64,000 nucleotides of DNA from Cavia porcellus (lineage: Eukaryota; Chordata; Mammalia; Rodentia; Caviidae): positions 16,192,501 through 16,256,500 of the forward strand of contig NW_026947507.1 of NCBI RefSeq assembly GCF_034190915.1, written 5' to 3'. The notes under the pieces are model-generated. The model had not been told where the DNA came from, searched no databases, and saw only the letters and a program-made list of their open reading frames with translations. Each line of letters starts with the position of its first letter. Position 1 is the first letter of the stretch. This document shows, piece by piece, positions 50,926-61,811 of this stretch. The position numbers and the translations under genes were made by a program.

Positions 50926-52914
50926 AGACAGTCAAATCACATGTGCTTGGGAAGCCACACTTTCTCCTGCTCTGCCCACACTGTGTGGGGCACACTGTAT
51001 GTAAGCCCAGCAAGGTATACACACAACCTCTTATTTTTCCAGCTCTTTACTTCACATTGTGTGCCTGATCTGTGAGGAAGTCTACTGGTAAAAACTATCA
51101 TCAGATGACTCCTTCATTCAGAGAGACAATATTGCAAACAGACAGGACTACAAGTATTAAAGACATAGGCTAAAGACTACCAATACATCAACTGACGTTT
51201 TCTCCCAGAAAGAATATCAGAAAAACATTTTTGCTCATGGAATTTAATATTGTAACAAAAGACCACAGAAGGATATCACGGTAAAAATAACCTAATGTTA
51301 GTACCTGAGAAGATGTTTTGATAGAGAAGAGCTTTTCTGTTATGGCTGAGGACCATGGAAATAACAACACCGACTTCATATTAGATGTGAAAGTATCACT
51401 GAAATAGAGTTCTTTGGAAAAGTTTAGCCACAGGCATATGTAGCTAAGTGAATCACGTGGCTTCCAATTCTGCTTTTACTCTAATAAAGATGGTTCATGT
51501 TGAAATGTTGCATTTGACTCTTGATAAGACTACTGGCCCTGAAACAAAGGCTGTGCTTCCTACAAAGTTACATTTGACAAACATACTTTGTTGTCAGATG
51601 CTTAGGTTACCTTATCACAATATGTAAGCTGATTGGCTGCCACTGAAGAATGTGTTTTAAAATTTTTTACCACCAAGATTAATCTGTGTCACTGTATACT
51701 CTTTTGCGAAACTTCTCATGAAACTTTCTTGTCAAAGCTTCCTTTGAATTCTAGGCCATGCAGAATTATGAATATGTGAGATCATTCACAAATGAACCCA
51801 GGGAACTATGTGTTTTTTCTTTTTGAAAACAGGAATAAACTCTGTTACTTATTCAAATCCAGGATGCTATTTCTATTTCTATAAAATGGAACTGATTACC
51901 TAAGTAGGCAAGAGTATAATGACAGTTCTTTTAACAATTTGTTCTTCGTATTTAAAATGGCTAGCCTCTCAGGCTGAGTGATTTTAATGAATATAAATTA
52001 CAGTGATCCAAAATAGAGCTCATACTTAGTTTCTCATTTTTATTGTATTGCCAATTCCATTTTTGCTCTCACTTAGGCATTTCTTTGTCCATTAAGAAAT
52101 ACTGACAAGTAATCTATCTATGTCTTGATTAGGCTACAAATTGAAAATAAAATTCCCCAGAGATGAATTTGTCATGGTCTTTTTATGTTATGTGTGAAAA
52201 TTGTAAAGTTCCAGCTTCCCCCGCCCCATCCTCATTTAAAAAACTTTCAATTCAAAAGAAGTGTATGTGCCATACAGATGATTTAACAATAAAAAAGCTT
52301 ATTTGTTTGATTATTAAAGTTTCCCCAGCAAGGTATAGCCTTCATGTCATGTGTTTCAAAATTTTATTTTCCATCAGATAAGGGAAGATTGTACTGTTTC
52401 AAAATAAATAAATGCCACCCAACAGAGAGAAAGTATAGATAAGTGGCAGCAGGCTCTGATATTAGAGTAGCTATAAAATTGAGTCTTTTTCATAGCTGAA
52501 TTACTTGTCTACATGGTGATACTTGGAAGACAGATCTATTACTATAACAACATCTGTTCTTTCTCTCAATTTCTGCCACGTTGGTTTGCATTAGATATCA
52601 TGTTGCTGGGAAATCATTAAAGAATGTGTGTACAGTTTTAAATAAAAAAATTCAAGTTCTTAGCTTCACAGAAATACAAAGGAAATTTTATTTTTCTTTA
52701 AGGTGTCATGAGCTATGCAGAAGTATGTAGATCTGCCTGGAGGTTGTTTTTCCTTATTTTTTTTTTTTTTTTTTTTTGTCTACAAAGATCATATAAATAT
52801 TCCAAGTATTAACAATTTGATTTTAGATTTTTACCTCTGTTTGGACTTTTAGCTTGAAAGTTTATACCTGGGCATGGGTTATGAAATGTTTCCAGCAGAA
52901 AAGAAATGGATAAA
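50926..52914. other. Unassigned sequence with a poly(T)
   Basis: A T run of about 21 lies at 52757-52777. Nothing else is recognised. Confidence 0.5.
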
Positions 52915-55195
52915 AGAACCATATCAATGAAAATATAAATGAAAAGGGCTAAATCATAACAGACACCACAGAGATCCAGAAGGTCACTAGTGAGTACTTT
53001 GAAAAGTTGCATTACAATACTTTAGAGAATCTAGAAACAATGGACGGAATCCTAAGCACATATGAATTACCAAAACTAAATCAAGAAGACATAAAATATC
53101 TGAATATTCTAACAATACAGTGAAATTATGGCATTAATATAATAATAATAAGCTACTAACTAAACAATGTTCACGTTCTGATGTATTCATTGTTGAATTC
53201 TGCAAGAACTTCAAGGCGGTTATAAGGCAAACATGCTTCAAACTCTTTAATAAAACAAAAGGAAAGGAGTTCATCTGAATTCACCCTGCTTCCACAACCA
53301 GATAAGATTCCACATAAAAAAGAAAACTACAGGCCAATCCCTTTAATAAACATGGACACAAATATCCTCCAGATACTGGCAAATAGAATGAAATAAATCA
53401 TCAAAAAGATCATATATCATGATGAAGCAGGCTTCATCCCAGGGATACAAAGATGGTTCAATATATGCAAATTAATAAATGTAATGCGCTACATAAATAG
53501 AAGTAAGGACAAATTCACATGACCGTGTCGATAGATGAAGAAAAAGCTGTTGACAGAATCCAACATCCATTCATGATAAAAAAAACCCTGAATACATATA
53601 GAAAGACCTTATCTAAATCTAACAAAAGTTATTTATGAAAAATCTACTCTGACAACATGTTAAATGGCTACAACCTTAAATTTTTTCCCTCTAAAATCAG
53701 GAACAAGACAGGATGCCCACTATCACCACTCCTGTTTCATACAGTGCTCAAAACATTAGCCGGAGCAATAAGGCAAGAGCAAGAAAAGGAATACATACAT
53801 AAAAGGAAGAGGTCACATATAATTTTTTGAAGATGATATGATGTTTTACACAGAAGAACCAAAAAATTTTGCTAAAGACTCAGAATAAATCAATATGCAA
53901 ATCAGTTAGTGGCATTCATGGATACCAATAAAAAAAAACTCACTAAAAAAATTTAGGAAAAAATTCCCATTTACAATAGCATCATGAAAAAATAAGTTAT
54001 GAATTAAGCTAATGAAAGAAGTGAAAGATCTCTACAATGAAAAGTACAATAGACTGAGAAATGAGATCTAAAATGGCATCAGAGAATGGAAAGCTATTCC
54101 CTGAGCCTGGACAAGCAGCACCAGTACATCAAAATCCCCGTATTACTGAAACAGAAGTACAGACCTAATGCATTCCCAGTCAAAATACCAACAACATTCC
54201 TTACAGTACTAGAGGAAACAAAAAACTAACCTAAGATTTATATGGAGCCAGGAAAGACCCAAAATATCAAAAGCAATCTGGGACAACAAAAATGAAGCAA
54301 GAGAAATCACAATTCCACATTTCAACACATATGAAAAAAAAGCAACAGTAATAACAACAGCCTCATAATGACACAAAATCAGAGATACAGAAAAATGTAA
54401 CATAACAGAAGATGAAGATCCCAGGCACATTAAGTCATCTGATCCTCAACAAAGGATCAGTCATCTGATCCTCCCCAAAAACATACACTGGAGAAAAAAT
54501 AGCTTTTTAAATAAATATTGCTGCGAAAATTGATCACATGTATGAAGATTGAACCTAGACCCATATCTATTACCATGCACCAAGTAAAAATCAAAATGGA
54601 TCCATAATATGGACATTAAAACAGAATCAGTCTACAGGAAGACAAAATAGGAAAAACTCTTGAGACTTAAGCTGCAGAAAGTACTTACTGAGCAGAACTC
54701 CAACTGCACAAAAAACAGCATTTAACATCAACAAATGTGGTCGTATTGAATTTTTAAACTTCTACACAACAAAGAAAACAAACAATATATTGCAGAGGAA
54801 ACTTACAGATTGAGAAAACATTATTGATAGCTACTTTACTGGCATGAAAGTAGAGTTTACTAAGAAGTCAAAATATCAGAACCCTCACTATAAAAGATCG
54901 AGTGAAAAAATGAGCAATTGAAATGAATAAACTCTGCGGAAGAAATAAATATATTAAAATATATTTAAAATATATAAAAATATATTTAAAATATATTAAA
55001 ACTGCTCAACATCTCTCTGGTCATCAAAAAATCCAAATTAAAATAATATTAGGATTCCAGCTTACTGCAGAAGGAATGGCTATCAAAAAAACAGGCTAAT
55101 ATAAGAGATTATGGCAAGACTATGGAAGTAAAGGCAACTTTTTCACATTTTTTGTGGGAATGTAAGCTGGTACAACCACTATAGGGAAAATGAGC
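52915..55195 (+). pseudogene. L1 ORF2 fragment, decayed
   Basis: Begins in the region between endonuclease and RT (GACACCACAGAGATCCAGAA) and runs through the RT (AAAACTACAGGCCAATCCCT; CTTCATCCCAGGGATACAAA). The catalytic loop reads F-E-D-D at 53826-53837. The fragment continues through the C-terminal region (ATATGGAGCCAGGAAAGACC) into early post-ORF2 sequence near 55190. It is truncated at both ends and has many stops and frame changes. The paired catalytic aspartates are kept here, unlike in the 2.7-8.9 kb copy. Confidence 0.85.
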
Positions 55196-55361
55196 AGAAA
55201 TTGATAGAGCAGAGAAATATATTTTCTTCTTTGTTAAAACATTTTTTAAAATTATTCTTTGAGTACCTTTTCACCCCAATTTGTCCCTGTCCTCTATAAT
55301 TACTTTCCCAAGCTTAGCTAAATTTTCCTATACTTTTCATATAGTATAAAGTTACTATCTT

Positions 55362-55418
55362 TATCAAAGATATATTAAAATATATTAATATTAATAATGT
55401 TAAAATATATCTTTGATA
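55362..55418. repeat. AT-rich inverted repeat
   Basis: Perfect 15-bp arms, TATCAAAGATATATT at 55362-55376 and its reverse complement at 55404-55418, with a 27-base AT-rich loop. Likely a chance or replication-derived palindrome; no function is implied. Confidence 0.8.
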
Positions 55419-55616
55419 TGGAACATGCATAATATGTATTTATTCTCTGAGTATTTGGGGCCAGAATTCTGAAAAGCATGTTTAATAGGCTGTATCAAGG
55501 TATTGTTAACCCCTTGGTCCCTTCAGAGGCCATATGGAAAATAAACTTATTACCATTTCCTGTTTACCTTGACTGCTGACAACCTGTGGCATGTGGCTGC
55601 ATCACTCTGATCTCTG

Positions 55617-56120
55617 GTCCTGATATGGGGGAAAGAAACTCTCAGCCTACTAGATGTCTGCCACTGAGTTTGTGTTCTCTAAAATCAAAGAATTACTTTT
55701 AGAAATAATGGAGGTTAAAAACGAAATATATTTATTGAGAGAAAGAAAGCTTCTGTCTGAGAGACAGCGGGGGTCCTGAGTGGGTTGCCAAGGATCCTGT
55801 CTTTTCTAGGGATTTTATAGAGCAAAACTCCAAGGTGAAATGGCTCCAAGGTGGAAAAAAAATGAGAATTTTCAAGGTGCCAGCGGGACAGAACTATAGT
55901 CTCCCAATAAGATTAATTGTTCAGGAAAAAATGATTAAATCAGGGACAAACAGGGAAGTAAGTCATATGCATAAAGAGCAGTGACTTCCTGTAGGGGTTT
56001 GGTTAGTGATTCCTAGTTTCCTAAGGGTGATAGAGACAGTCTTCTGCACTGGCTACTTCAAGGGTCCAGCCCTGTCTGACTGCATATATTTCTATCTAAC
56101 TCAGTTGCCTATAACAGTCC
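55617..56120 (-). mobile_element. Solo LTR with 4-bp target-site duplication
   Basis: A 496-bp unit (55621-56116) begins TGATATGGGG on the + strand and ends CTATAACA. Read on the minus strand it therefore runs TGTTATAG...CCATATCA, with TG...CA ends. The 4-bp repeat GTCC flanks it exactly (55617-55620 and 56117-56120). On the minus strand a TATAAAA box (complement of 55813-55819) precedes an AATAAA signal (complement of 55731-55736), the correct promoter-to-poly(A) order. A 4-bp duplication is usual for gammaretrovirus-like ERVs. No internal viral sequence is attached, so recombination between two LTRs left this copy. Confidence 0.8.
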
Positions 56121-57910
56121 CATTGCATTCTTCTCTGCATGTTTATTTGTAAAACCTCTTTTCACTTCTCTTTTATAAAAATAATAATATTTTATTTAGA
56201 ATCTATGGGAAGTGTCAAGGGTATTACATGGAATCACAAATTCCAGGTATAAGATCCCTTTGGGGGATCTGTTATTTTAGCTATTACATTCCCCAACCTT
56301 TTAACACCAATGCTATAAGAGATCTGTAAATATTTTAAATTAAATAAAATATTAATGTATTACATTATCAAAATTTTTCATGCTTTTTTATTTAAAACTT
56401 TGATTTCTAATTCTCTGTTTTACTGCCTATATGCATTCTATTTTAGTCTGTGTATAATTCAAGTTATAATTCATTGATGAATATAAAAGATATATATAAA
56501 AATCTGGAACTTTCAAATTTGTTTTTCTTTTTGTATGTATAGGTTTTTTTATAAGCATTAAAGTATAATCCTGAAAGTTTAATGGAAATGGACAGACACT
56601 ATTACTGTATTTCAAATCTATAGTCCTATATGAAAATAATTTGCACAGTATTTTCAGTTCTATTATTAAAATTTCTGCCACAAGAATGAAGTGTCAGATT
56701 TTTATTATCTGATATATATGGAGAATTAGAATTGTATGCCCTACCACCCTGACCTTTATCTCTATTCTGCATGTTGATTGGATAACCTTTCTACTTCTTC
56801 CTATTTATAGCTTTACTAAATTCAGGGAAACAAGTGAAATGTCCAGCCTGTAAAAATACAAAATAGCAGATGGTCAAGCTGATAGAGGAGATGACTAAAT
56901 CTCACACAGGATTAACATTCCAGTGCCAGGATCTGATTCTCATGTAAAAATGTAAATAAGAATGCAAAATAATATGACTGATTCTAGTCTGTATAAATGA
57001 ATAAAAGATATGTGGCAAATTTACCCATTCTACCTATGTTTGTTACTTTCCTGCACTTATGGAATATATCACTGAAAGATTACTTGAAGTCACAATATCA
57101 GTTTTCATTATCACTAAAGCAGTGACATACGTATATTTGTATCTTATGCTTTGCGTGAGGAAAGTTATTTCAAAACTGTCATCTTACCTAGTTGATACGA
57201 TTGATTATGATTTTCTTTAGTTCTTTATTGACTGTATGTGTTTAGAGACTTAGCAAAACTGTTCATAACAAGTAAAGATTTAATTTTACTCCAAATTCCC
57301 AGAATCACCATTGCATTTCTTTGCACTGATTTTTAACTCAATATTTCAAATATAAGCTCATGTGAACCTATGGTAATTTGTATGTGTTATTTTTGTGACA
57401 TTATTATGTTTAGCATATTTATCATTAGAACGAACAAGAATGCCAAGAATTGCCACTTAAGGTTAGAAAAAAGTGTTTTCTGGAAATTAGATCAATTGGC
57501 TAGTAAGTCAAAGTAGGCATTTTTGTAGTCTACATTTCCAGTTAGCTACAGGAAATAATACCTATTGTTTTTCTTATCATTCTCCTACACTTTCAGGTAA
57601 GTGTAAACCTAAAAACATAGGAGCATACATAGGAAGATAACCTATGTATACTCCAAACACTGGCAATTAAATAGGGACCTAAAGGTGTCATAATATTCAG
57701 AAAACTGGAAATAATTTGAGTACAAAATTTAAAAATATACAATTTAAACATATAAATGTAGTTAAATTATAAATTCTTATATTTTACTTTTAAAAATAAG
57801 CACAAAGACTTATAAATGTAAATAACCAACACAAATGAAAATAAGGCATAAAAAAATCTAGAAAAAATCCACATGTCTGATTTTATTTATTCCTCTACTC
57901 TTGTTTTGAG
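56121..57910. other. Unassigned AT-rich sequence
   Basis: No recognisable gene or family. Confidence 0.55.
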
Positions 57911-57922
57911 GAAATTAAAACT

Positions 57923-58237
57923 TTGGGTCCAGGCTTCATTGGAACCAGGAAAAGACGAAATCATAAAAAATTACTGGAGCTGAAATATCATCAAAAATAC
58001 AAGCAAGAGGCCAAACAACTCCAACAGCAACAACAAGGGCAAAATGTAGACTGGCTACTCAGGAAGAAAACTCATACCCTAGGGATTAGTCTTTTGAGTT
58101 ATTCTTTTCCTAGGTTCTCTCAGGCTAAAAATGTGCCAAACAATTGCAGTCACACCTGTATCTGTTTTGCTCAGGAGACATTTTCATGCACCTGTTCTAG
58201 AGTGCTAACACATATGAGTTTATTTTGCTCCTTGTGA
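57923..58237 (+). other. Unrecognised 104-codon open frame
   Basis: The first ~50 codons give a basic, glutamine-rich peptide (KYKQEAKQLQQQQQGQN) unlike the local AT-rich noise. The last ~50 codons look random. It lacks a recognisable domain, and I cannot tell a retrocopy fragment from chance. Confidence 0.22.
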
Positions 58238-58902
58238 CCACTTATCAAATAAGTAATTATTATTTGTAAGAAAGTGAAAAGCAACCAATACCTAACTTTC
58301 CCAAGCTTACATGTTTAATTATTAATAAAAACAAAATTAAACTAAGTTACATATGATTCTGATTCTCTTCTTAACTGAATTCAGGTTTTTGAAATACTTA
58401 TTATAAATATACATAAAACAGTGATTATAGACCATAGCATAATTCTTTAAAAAAGTATTGAGGTAATGGAGAACATGACAGAAATATAAAGGATGATATC
58501 TACATGTGCAGTTTTCTGGAATGATCATTGTTGTGTTCTATTTTTAATCTAATGGAGTCCATCCCTTACAAACTTAAGCGTTTTGCTTTGTGATTTGTCT
58601 TTTCCTCTTTAAACAGGTGGCACTGATTAAGAGATAATGTTTCCCAAGAAATATATGGAATGAGGTTGATTTATACTGTGAATTAAAATGAGAGCCAGAT
58701 GTTGGGCCACAGCTGAGAAAACCATCCAGCCTGCAGTCTAAAGACAAGGCCAGCTCTTCTCAGGGCAGGATGACCATGAAGTGCTTTTGGACATCAAGAT
58801 TTTCCCCCAATTTTACTGAGGCTGTCTCACCCACTTGTTTCCATGCTGCTACTGTTCTTTCTCTCTGCATTGGTGGAGTTCTTTCCCCCTTCAGTCCTTT
58901 GA
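58238..58902. other. Unassigned sequence
   Basis: No recognised feature. Confidence 0.5.
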
Positions 58903-59066
58903 AATTGTCCTGGTTTTATGTCATGCATAGTGGCACATGACTGTATGTCGACTACACAAGACGCTGAGGCAAGAGGACAGCTTGAGCTCAGGAGTACCAG
59001 GTAAACATGGGCAACACAGCATGACCCTGTCTCTTGAAAATAAAGCAAATTAATTGCCCTAGTTTT
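58903..59066 (+). mobile_element. B1-like SINE with imperfect target-site duplication
   Basis: The body at 58918-59051 carries CATAGTGGCACATGACTGTA, GACGCTGAGGCAAGAGGACA, GCTTGAGCTCAGGAGTACCA and ACCCTGTCTCTTGAAAATAA in the 7SL SINE order. The flanks AATTGTCCTGGTTTT (58903-58917) and AATTGCCCTAGTTTT (59052-59066) differ at two positions, consistent with an old insertion. Confidence 0.82.
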
Positions 59067-59619
59067 GATCCAATGATCAAAACACATGACTGACTTCAGC
59101 TTTATCATTTATTCATCTGACACTTAACCTTACCAACATTAAATAGAAATGGGTTTTACCGCCAGTGATTTTTTTCTTTCCCCTGCTCAGCATAGGTGTG
59201 AACTACTCGGCAAAAAATAATAAACATTCTCTAACTCAAATAACCCCAAAGTGATAACAACATTTTTGGTTTCAATTTGAAGTTATACTTTGAAGTAATG
59301 AGTATAAAATAGAATGTGTATAATGTATAATTCTCACAAACACTGAATCATATTAACTTCCCCATATAGTCATTTAAGGAATAAATATAACTGATCATTG
59401 TATTATAATTTGGGTGGGCAAATGCAGGTAATACACGTTGGCATACAGACACTAAAGCTTGTTATTATTTAAAATTCACATTCTGGATCAAATTTTAAAT
59501 AACTGCTATCAATCAAAATCTGTCCTTAACACTCTCCATTTATATTCTGGAAATTATTTATCTTATACAATAGCTAATTTGAACATTGTTTATTCTAATT
59601 TTGTTTCCAGGCCTGCAGT
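59067..59619. other. Unassigned AT-rich sequence
   Basis: No recognised feature. Confidence 0.5.
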
Positions 59620-60440
59620 TCTTCTATTATACTAGTTTTTTTTTTAATTCTTCTGTCACAACTGGACCATAATAATCATTTAAAACTCAAAGGTAACTAC
59701 TGTTAATTTCTTATTGTCTTGTCTTGAACTCTTCCATTGTTTCCACAATTTTGTTAGGTTTGGCTTTGTTCTTTCTTGTTTTGTTAGATTTTACTCTGTC
59801 TGATGATAGAGGGAGCTATTTTGAATATAATGGGATATATTATGGTAACCATGATTTCCTGTTATATTGCTTTGAAATCTTATAATGCTTTCATTCATTT
59901 GCTTGATTGATTTAATTATTTTTATTTGATTTTATTATGTGATCACATGCACAGTTATTTTAAATAAAATGAGACATTATGGAAGCTATTGCTGATTTAC
60001 TCTCATCTTGTTTTGAAATCCTATCATGCTTTTGTTCTTCTGTTTTGATTGGTTCTGTCCTGTTGTGTTTTGATTTTATTATGTGTGATGGTATGAACAA
60101 CTTTTTTGAGGAAAATGAGATATTATAGTAATGATTGCTCATTTCCTATGATCTGGTTTTGAAGTCCTATAATGCTTTCATTCTTTGAGTGGTTTGATAC
60201 TATTTTGTTATGTTCACTATTACTGTGTGTGAAGGTATGCTCAAGTATTTCAAAGGAAACAAGAGACATTATAGTAGTCACAGTTGATGTCCTGTTGTCT
60301 TGTTATGAAGTTCTGTGTTGATTGCATTTTGCTGTTCTGATTTTCTTCGTTCTGTTTTTTTTTTTTTCTTTTGCTTTATTCTCTTTAAAGTAAAATATGT
60401 TTTAAAAACCTCAAAGGTAAGGTAGATAAAATTTGCTAAT
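59620..60440 (+). repeat. Degenerate tandem array, ~145-bp unit, about 5 copies
   Basis: The anchor motif TTTGAAATCCTATAATGCTT recurs in diverged forms at 59723, 59871, 60012, 60158 and 60304, a spacing of 141-148 bp. A second anchor, GAGACATTATAGTAAT-like, recurs in step with it. The motif TAAAACTCAAAGGTAA at about 59681 returns as TAAAAACCTCAAAGGTAA at 60403, 722 bp away or five periods. Units are AT-rich, heavily diverged and non-coding. I do not recognise a named satellite. Confidence 0.8.
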
Positions 60441-60715
60441 TTATGTAGGAGATGACTTGGTAATTAGTTGAACCCTTTAATGGCACTTTCAGAAAAATAC
60501 TAAAGTTATCATTAGGAACTATAAATGTTTCTATTTCTTCAAAGCTATGGTTGCTAAAAGAGATATCTTTCTTTAATAGAAAAGTCTATGGGTAATTTTC
60601 ATATAACTTCTTTTTAAATATGAAGAGGAAACTCTTTACTCCCATCAGTTCTGAATTTTCTCAAGTTATTCATTATTGAAAAATCAGATTTTAAAGATAT
60701 TTACTAATATTGTTT
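60441..60715. other. Short AT-rich spacer between tandem array and LTR
   Basis: No recognised element. The ERV inserted immediately to its right. Confidence 0.5.
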
Positions 60716-61020
60716 TGTGAGAGTTGACCCCCCTGCTATAACCCCCTCCCCGAGTTATAAAAAGCAGCAAAGAATGTTTCACTCCCTAAACCTTTCCCAG
60801 GAGATAATCAGAGCAGGGCAGGAAGGAATGTCTCTGCTAGTCATTAGCCACTAGATGTTCTGTTCTCTGTAAAGATAGAGATAAGTAAAAGAATGTGCTG
60901 TTTAAACAGGACCGGGGTGCACCTGGCACTCCAAGGTCAAACCAAGACCCTCGGTCTCCATGGTTACTCGGCCCCAGACCCTCAAATCAGCATTAGCCAA
61001 GTCCTGCGCCGTTCAAAATT

Positions 61021-61076
61021 AACCAATGCGATTCGCTTCTGTAAACTTGCTTGCCTCCCGCTTGTACCCTTAAAAA
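61021..61076 (+). promoter_or_regulatory. LTR promoter elements (CCAAT and TATA-like)
   Basis: AACCAATGCG (61021-61030) is a CCAAT box. TTAAAAA (61070-61076) sits about 45 bp downstream in the position expected for a retroviral TATA element. Transcription would start around 61100, marking the U3/R border. That start site is inferred. Confidence 0.6.
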
Positions 61077-61141
61077 CCCTGCACAAATTCCCCTCGGGGC
61101 CCCTCCGCACTCGTTTGCCTGGGGGACCCCATGCGCATGGA

Positions 61142-61147
61142 AATAAA
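61142..61147 (+). terminator. LTR polyadenylation signal
   Basis: AATAAA about 70 bp after the TATA-like box, followed by a GT-rich stretch (GAGTCCTTGGGGTCTC). This spacing is normal for the R region of gammaretroviral LTRs. Confidence 0.85.
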
Positions 61148-61214
61148 CTCTTTTTTCCTCACCAAGAGTTGAGTCCTTGGGGTCTCTTTCCCTGTGGCGT
61201 TGGCCCTAACATCA

Positions 61215-61232
61215 TGGAGGCCCCAGCGAGAT
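61215..61232 (+). other. tRNA primer-binding site, probably tRNA-Thr
   Basis: TGGAGGCCCCAGCGAGAT directly follows the LTR CA end. It is complementary to a tRNA 3' end of the form ATCTCGCTGGGGCCTCCA, which I recall as that of tRNA-Thr(UGU). It is clearly not the Pro, Gln or Lys type. Minus-strand DNA synthesis would prime here. Confidence 0.75.
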
Positions 61233-61268
61233 AAGCATGTCTCACGGGAGGTGACCCCAACGGCTCTG

Positions 61269-61280
61269 CGGGTGAGTACG
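61269..61280 (+). promoter_or_regulatory. Candidate splice donor in the leader
   Basis: GCGGGTGAGTACG gives a near-consensus G|GTGAGT at 61271-61277, only about 40 bases after the primer-binding site. If used, it would supply a spliced env message; the acceptor would be outside the window. Confidence 0.5.
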
Positions 61281-61440
61281 ACTGGTCGCTTCTCATTCCA
61301 CCGGTGTTTACGCCCCGAGCCATACGGCTCCGATCTAGGGGCAGTTTTTGTTATCTGTTTCGTACTCTGTTCCCTGGTGACTGGGGGACGCCCCACACGG
61401 TTTCCGTGGCTCACTGTCTGCGATAGGGCCTCCCTATCGA

Positions 61441-61580
61441 TCTGGGGAATTTCGATTCCCAATCTGTGGTCCGTCCGGGCCAATTTGGAGACACCCTTTG
61501 AGGTGACTCATCTGGGGGATTTCGATTCCCAGTCTGTGGTCCGTCCGGGCCAATCTGGAGACACCCTGTAAGGTGTCTCA
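61441..61580 (+). repeat. 70-bp tandem duplication in the viral leader
   Basis: Two direct copies, 61441-61510 and 61511-61580, differ at only a few bases. Each contains TTCGATTCCCA and GGTCCGTCCGGGCCAAT, then GGAGACACCCT. They lie between the primer-binding site and gag, where gammaretroviral packaging and dimerisation structures are found. Confidence 0.9.
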
Positions 61581-61595
61581 TTTGGAGTGAAACTG

Positions 61596-61811
61596 ATGCG
61601 TATGCATGTGAATGAAGTGGCCGGCCTGATTGTCTTGTGTGTCGTGGGTGCTGTGTTTGGTTATTTGTTGTACCGCGCTTGCGTTAACCGCCCTGTGACA
61701 ATAGAACATCATGGGACAGTCGACCTCATCCCCATTGTCCCTCACCCTCGACCATTGGTCGGAGGTGCGGAAGAGGGCTCACGATCTCTCCTTGCAGGTC
61801 AAGAAGAATAA
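61596..61811 (+). CDS. Upstream ORF with membrane-spanning segment, overlapping gag
   Basis: The first ATG is at 61596 (a GTG at 61587 and a CTG at 61593 lie just upstream in the same open frame), giving about 71 codons. Residues about 9-27 form a strongly hydrophobic stretch, [17 protein letters not shown], followed by Arg and Cys, consistent with a signal anchor. The frame overlaps the gag start by about 100 bases in a different register. The gag frame has a TAG at 61702-61704, nine bases before its ATG. In many gammaretroviruses this position encodes the leader of a membrane-anchored, N-terminally extended Gag. Here the leader is out of frame with gag, so it is a decayed version or an independent small ORF. 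Function is not proven. Confidence 0.45.
   Translation: MRMHVNEVAGLIVLCVVGAVFGYLLYRACVNRPVTIEHHGTVDLIPIVPHPRPLVGGAEEGSRSLLAGQEE

Larger units (their letters stand above)
60716..61214 (+). repeat. 5' LTR
   Basis: The 3' edge is firm: it ends CATCA at 61214, immediately before the primer-binding site. The 5' edge is set at the TGTGAGAGTT near 60716-60718 (TGA...TCA ends if 60718 is used), giving about 497-499 bp. This edge is inferred because the matching 3' LTR is outside the window. It holds CCAAT, TATA-like and AATAAA elements in U3-R-U5 order. Confidence 0.85.

Noticed and set aside
59620..60440. CRISPR-like array
   Set aside because: Units are ~145 bp, diverged and contiguous, with no short identical repeats separated by unique spacers, and the host is a mammal.
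61070..61571. 137-codon minus and 125-codon plus frames in the ERV LTR and leader
   Set aside because: The LTR/leader is non-coding. The plus frame crosses the primer-binding site and the 70-bp duplication.
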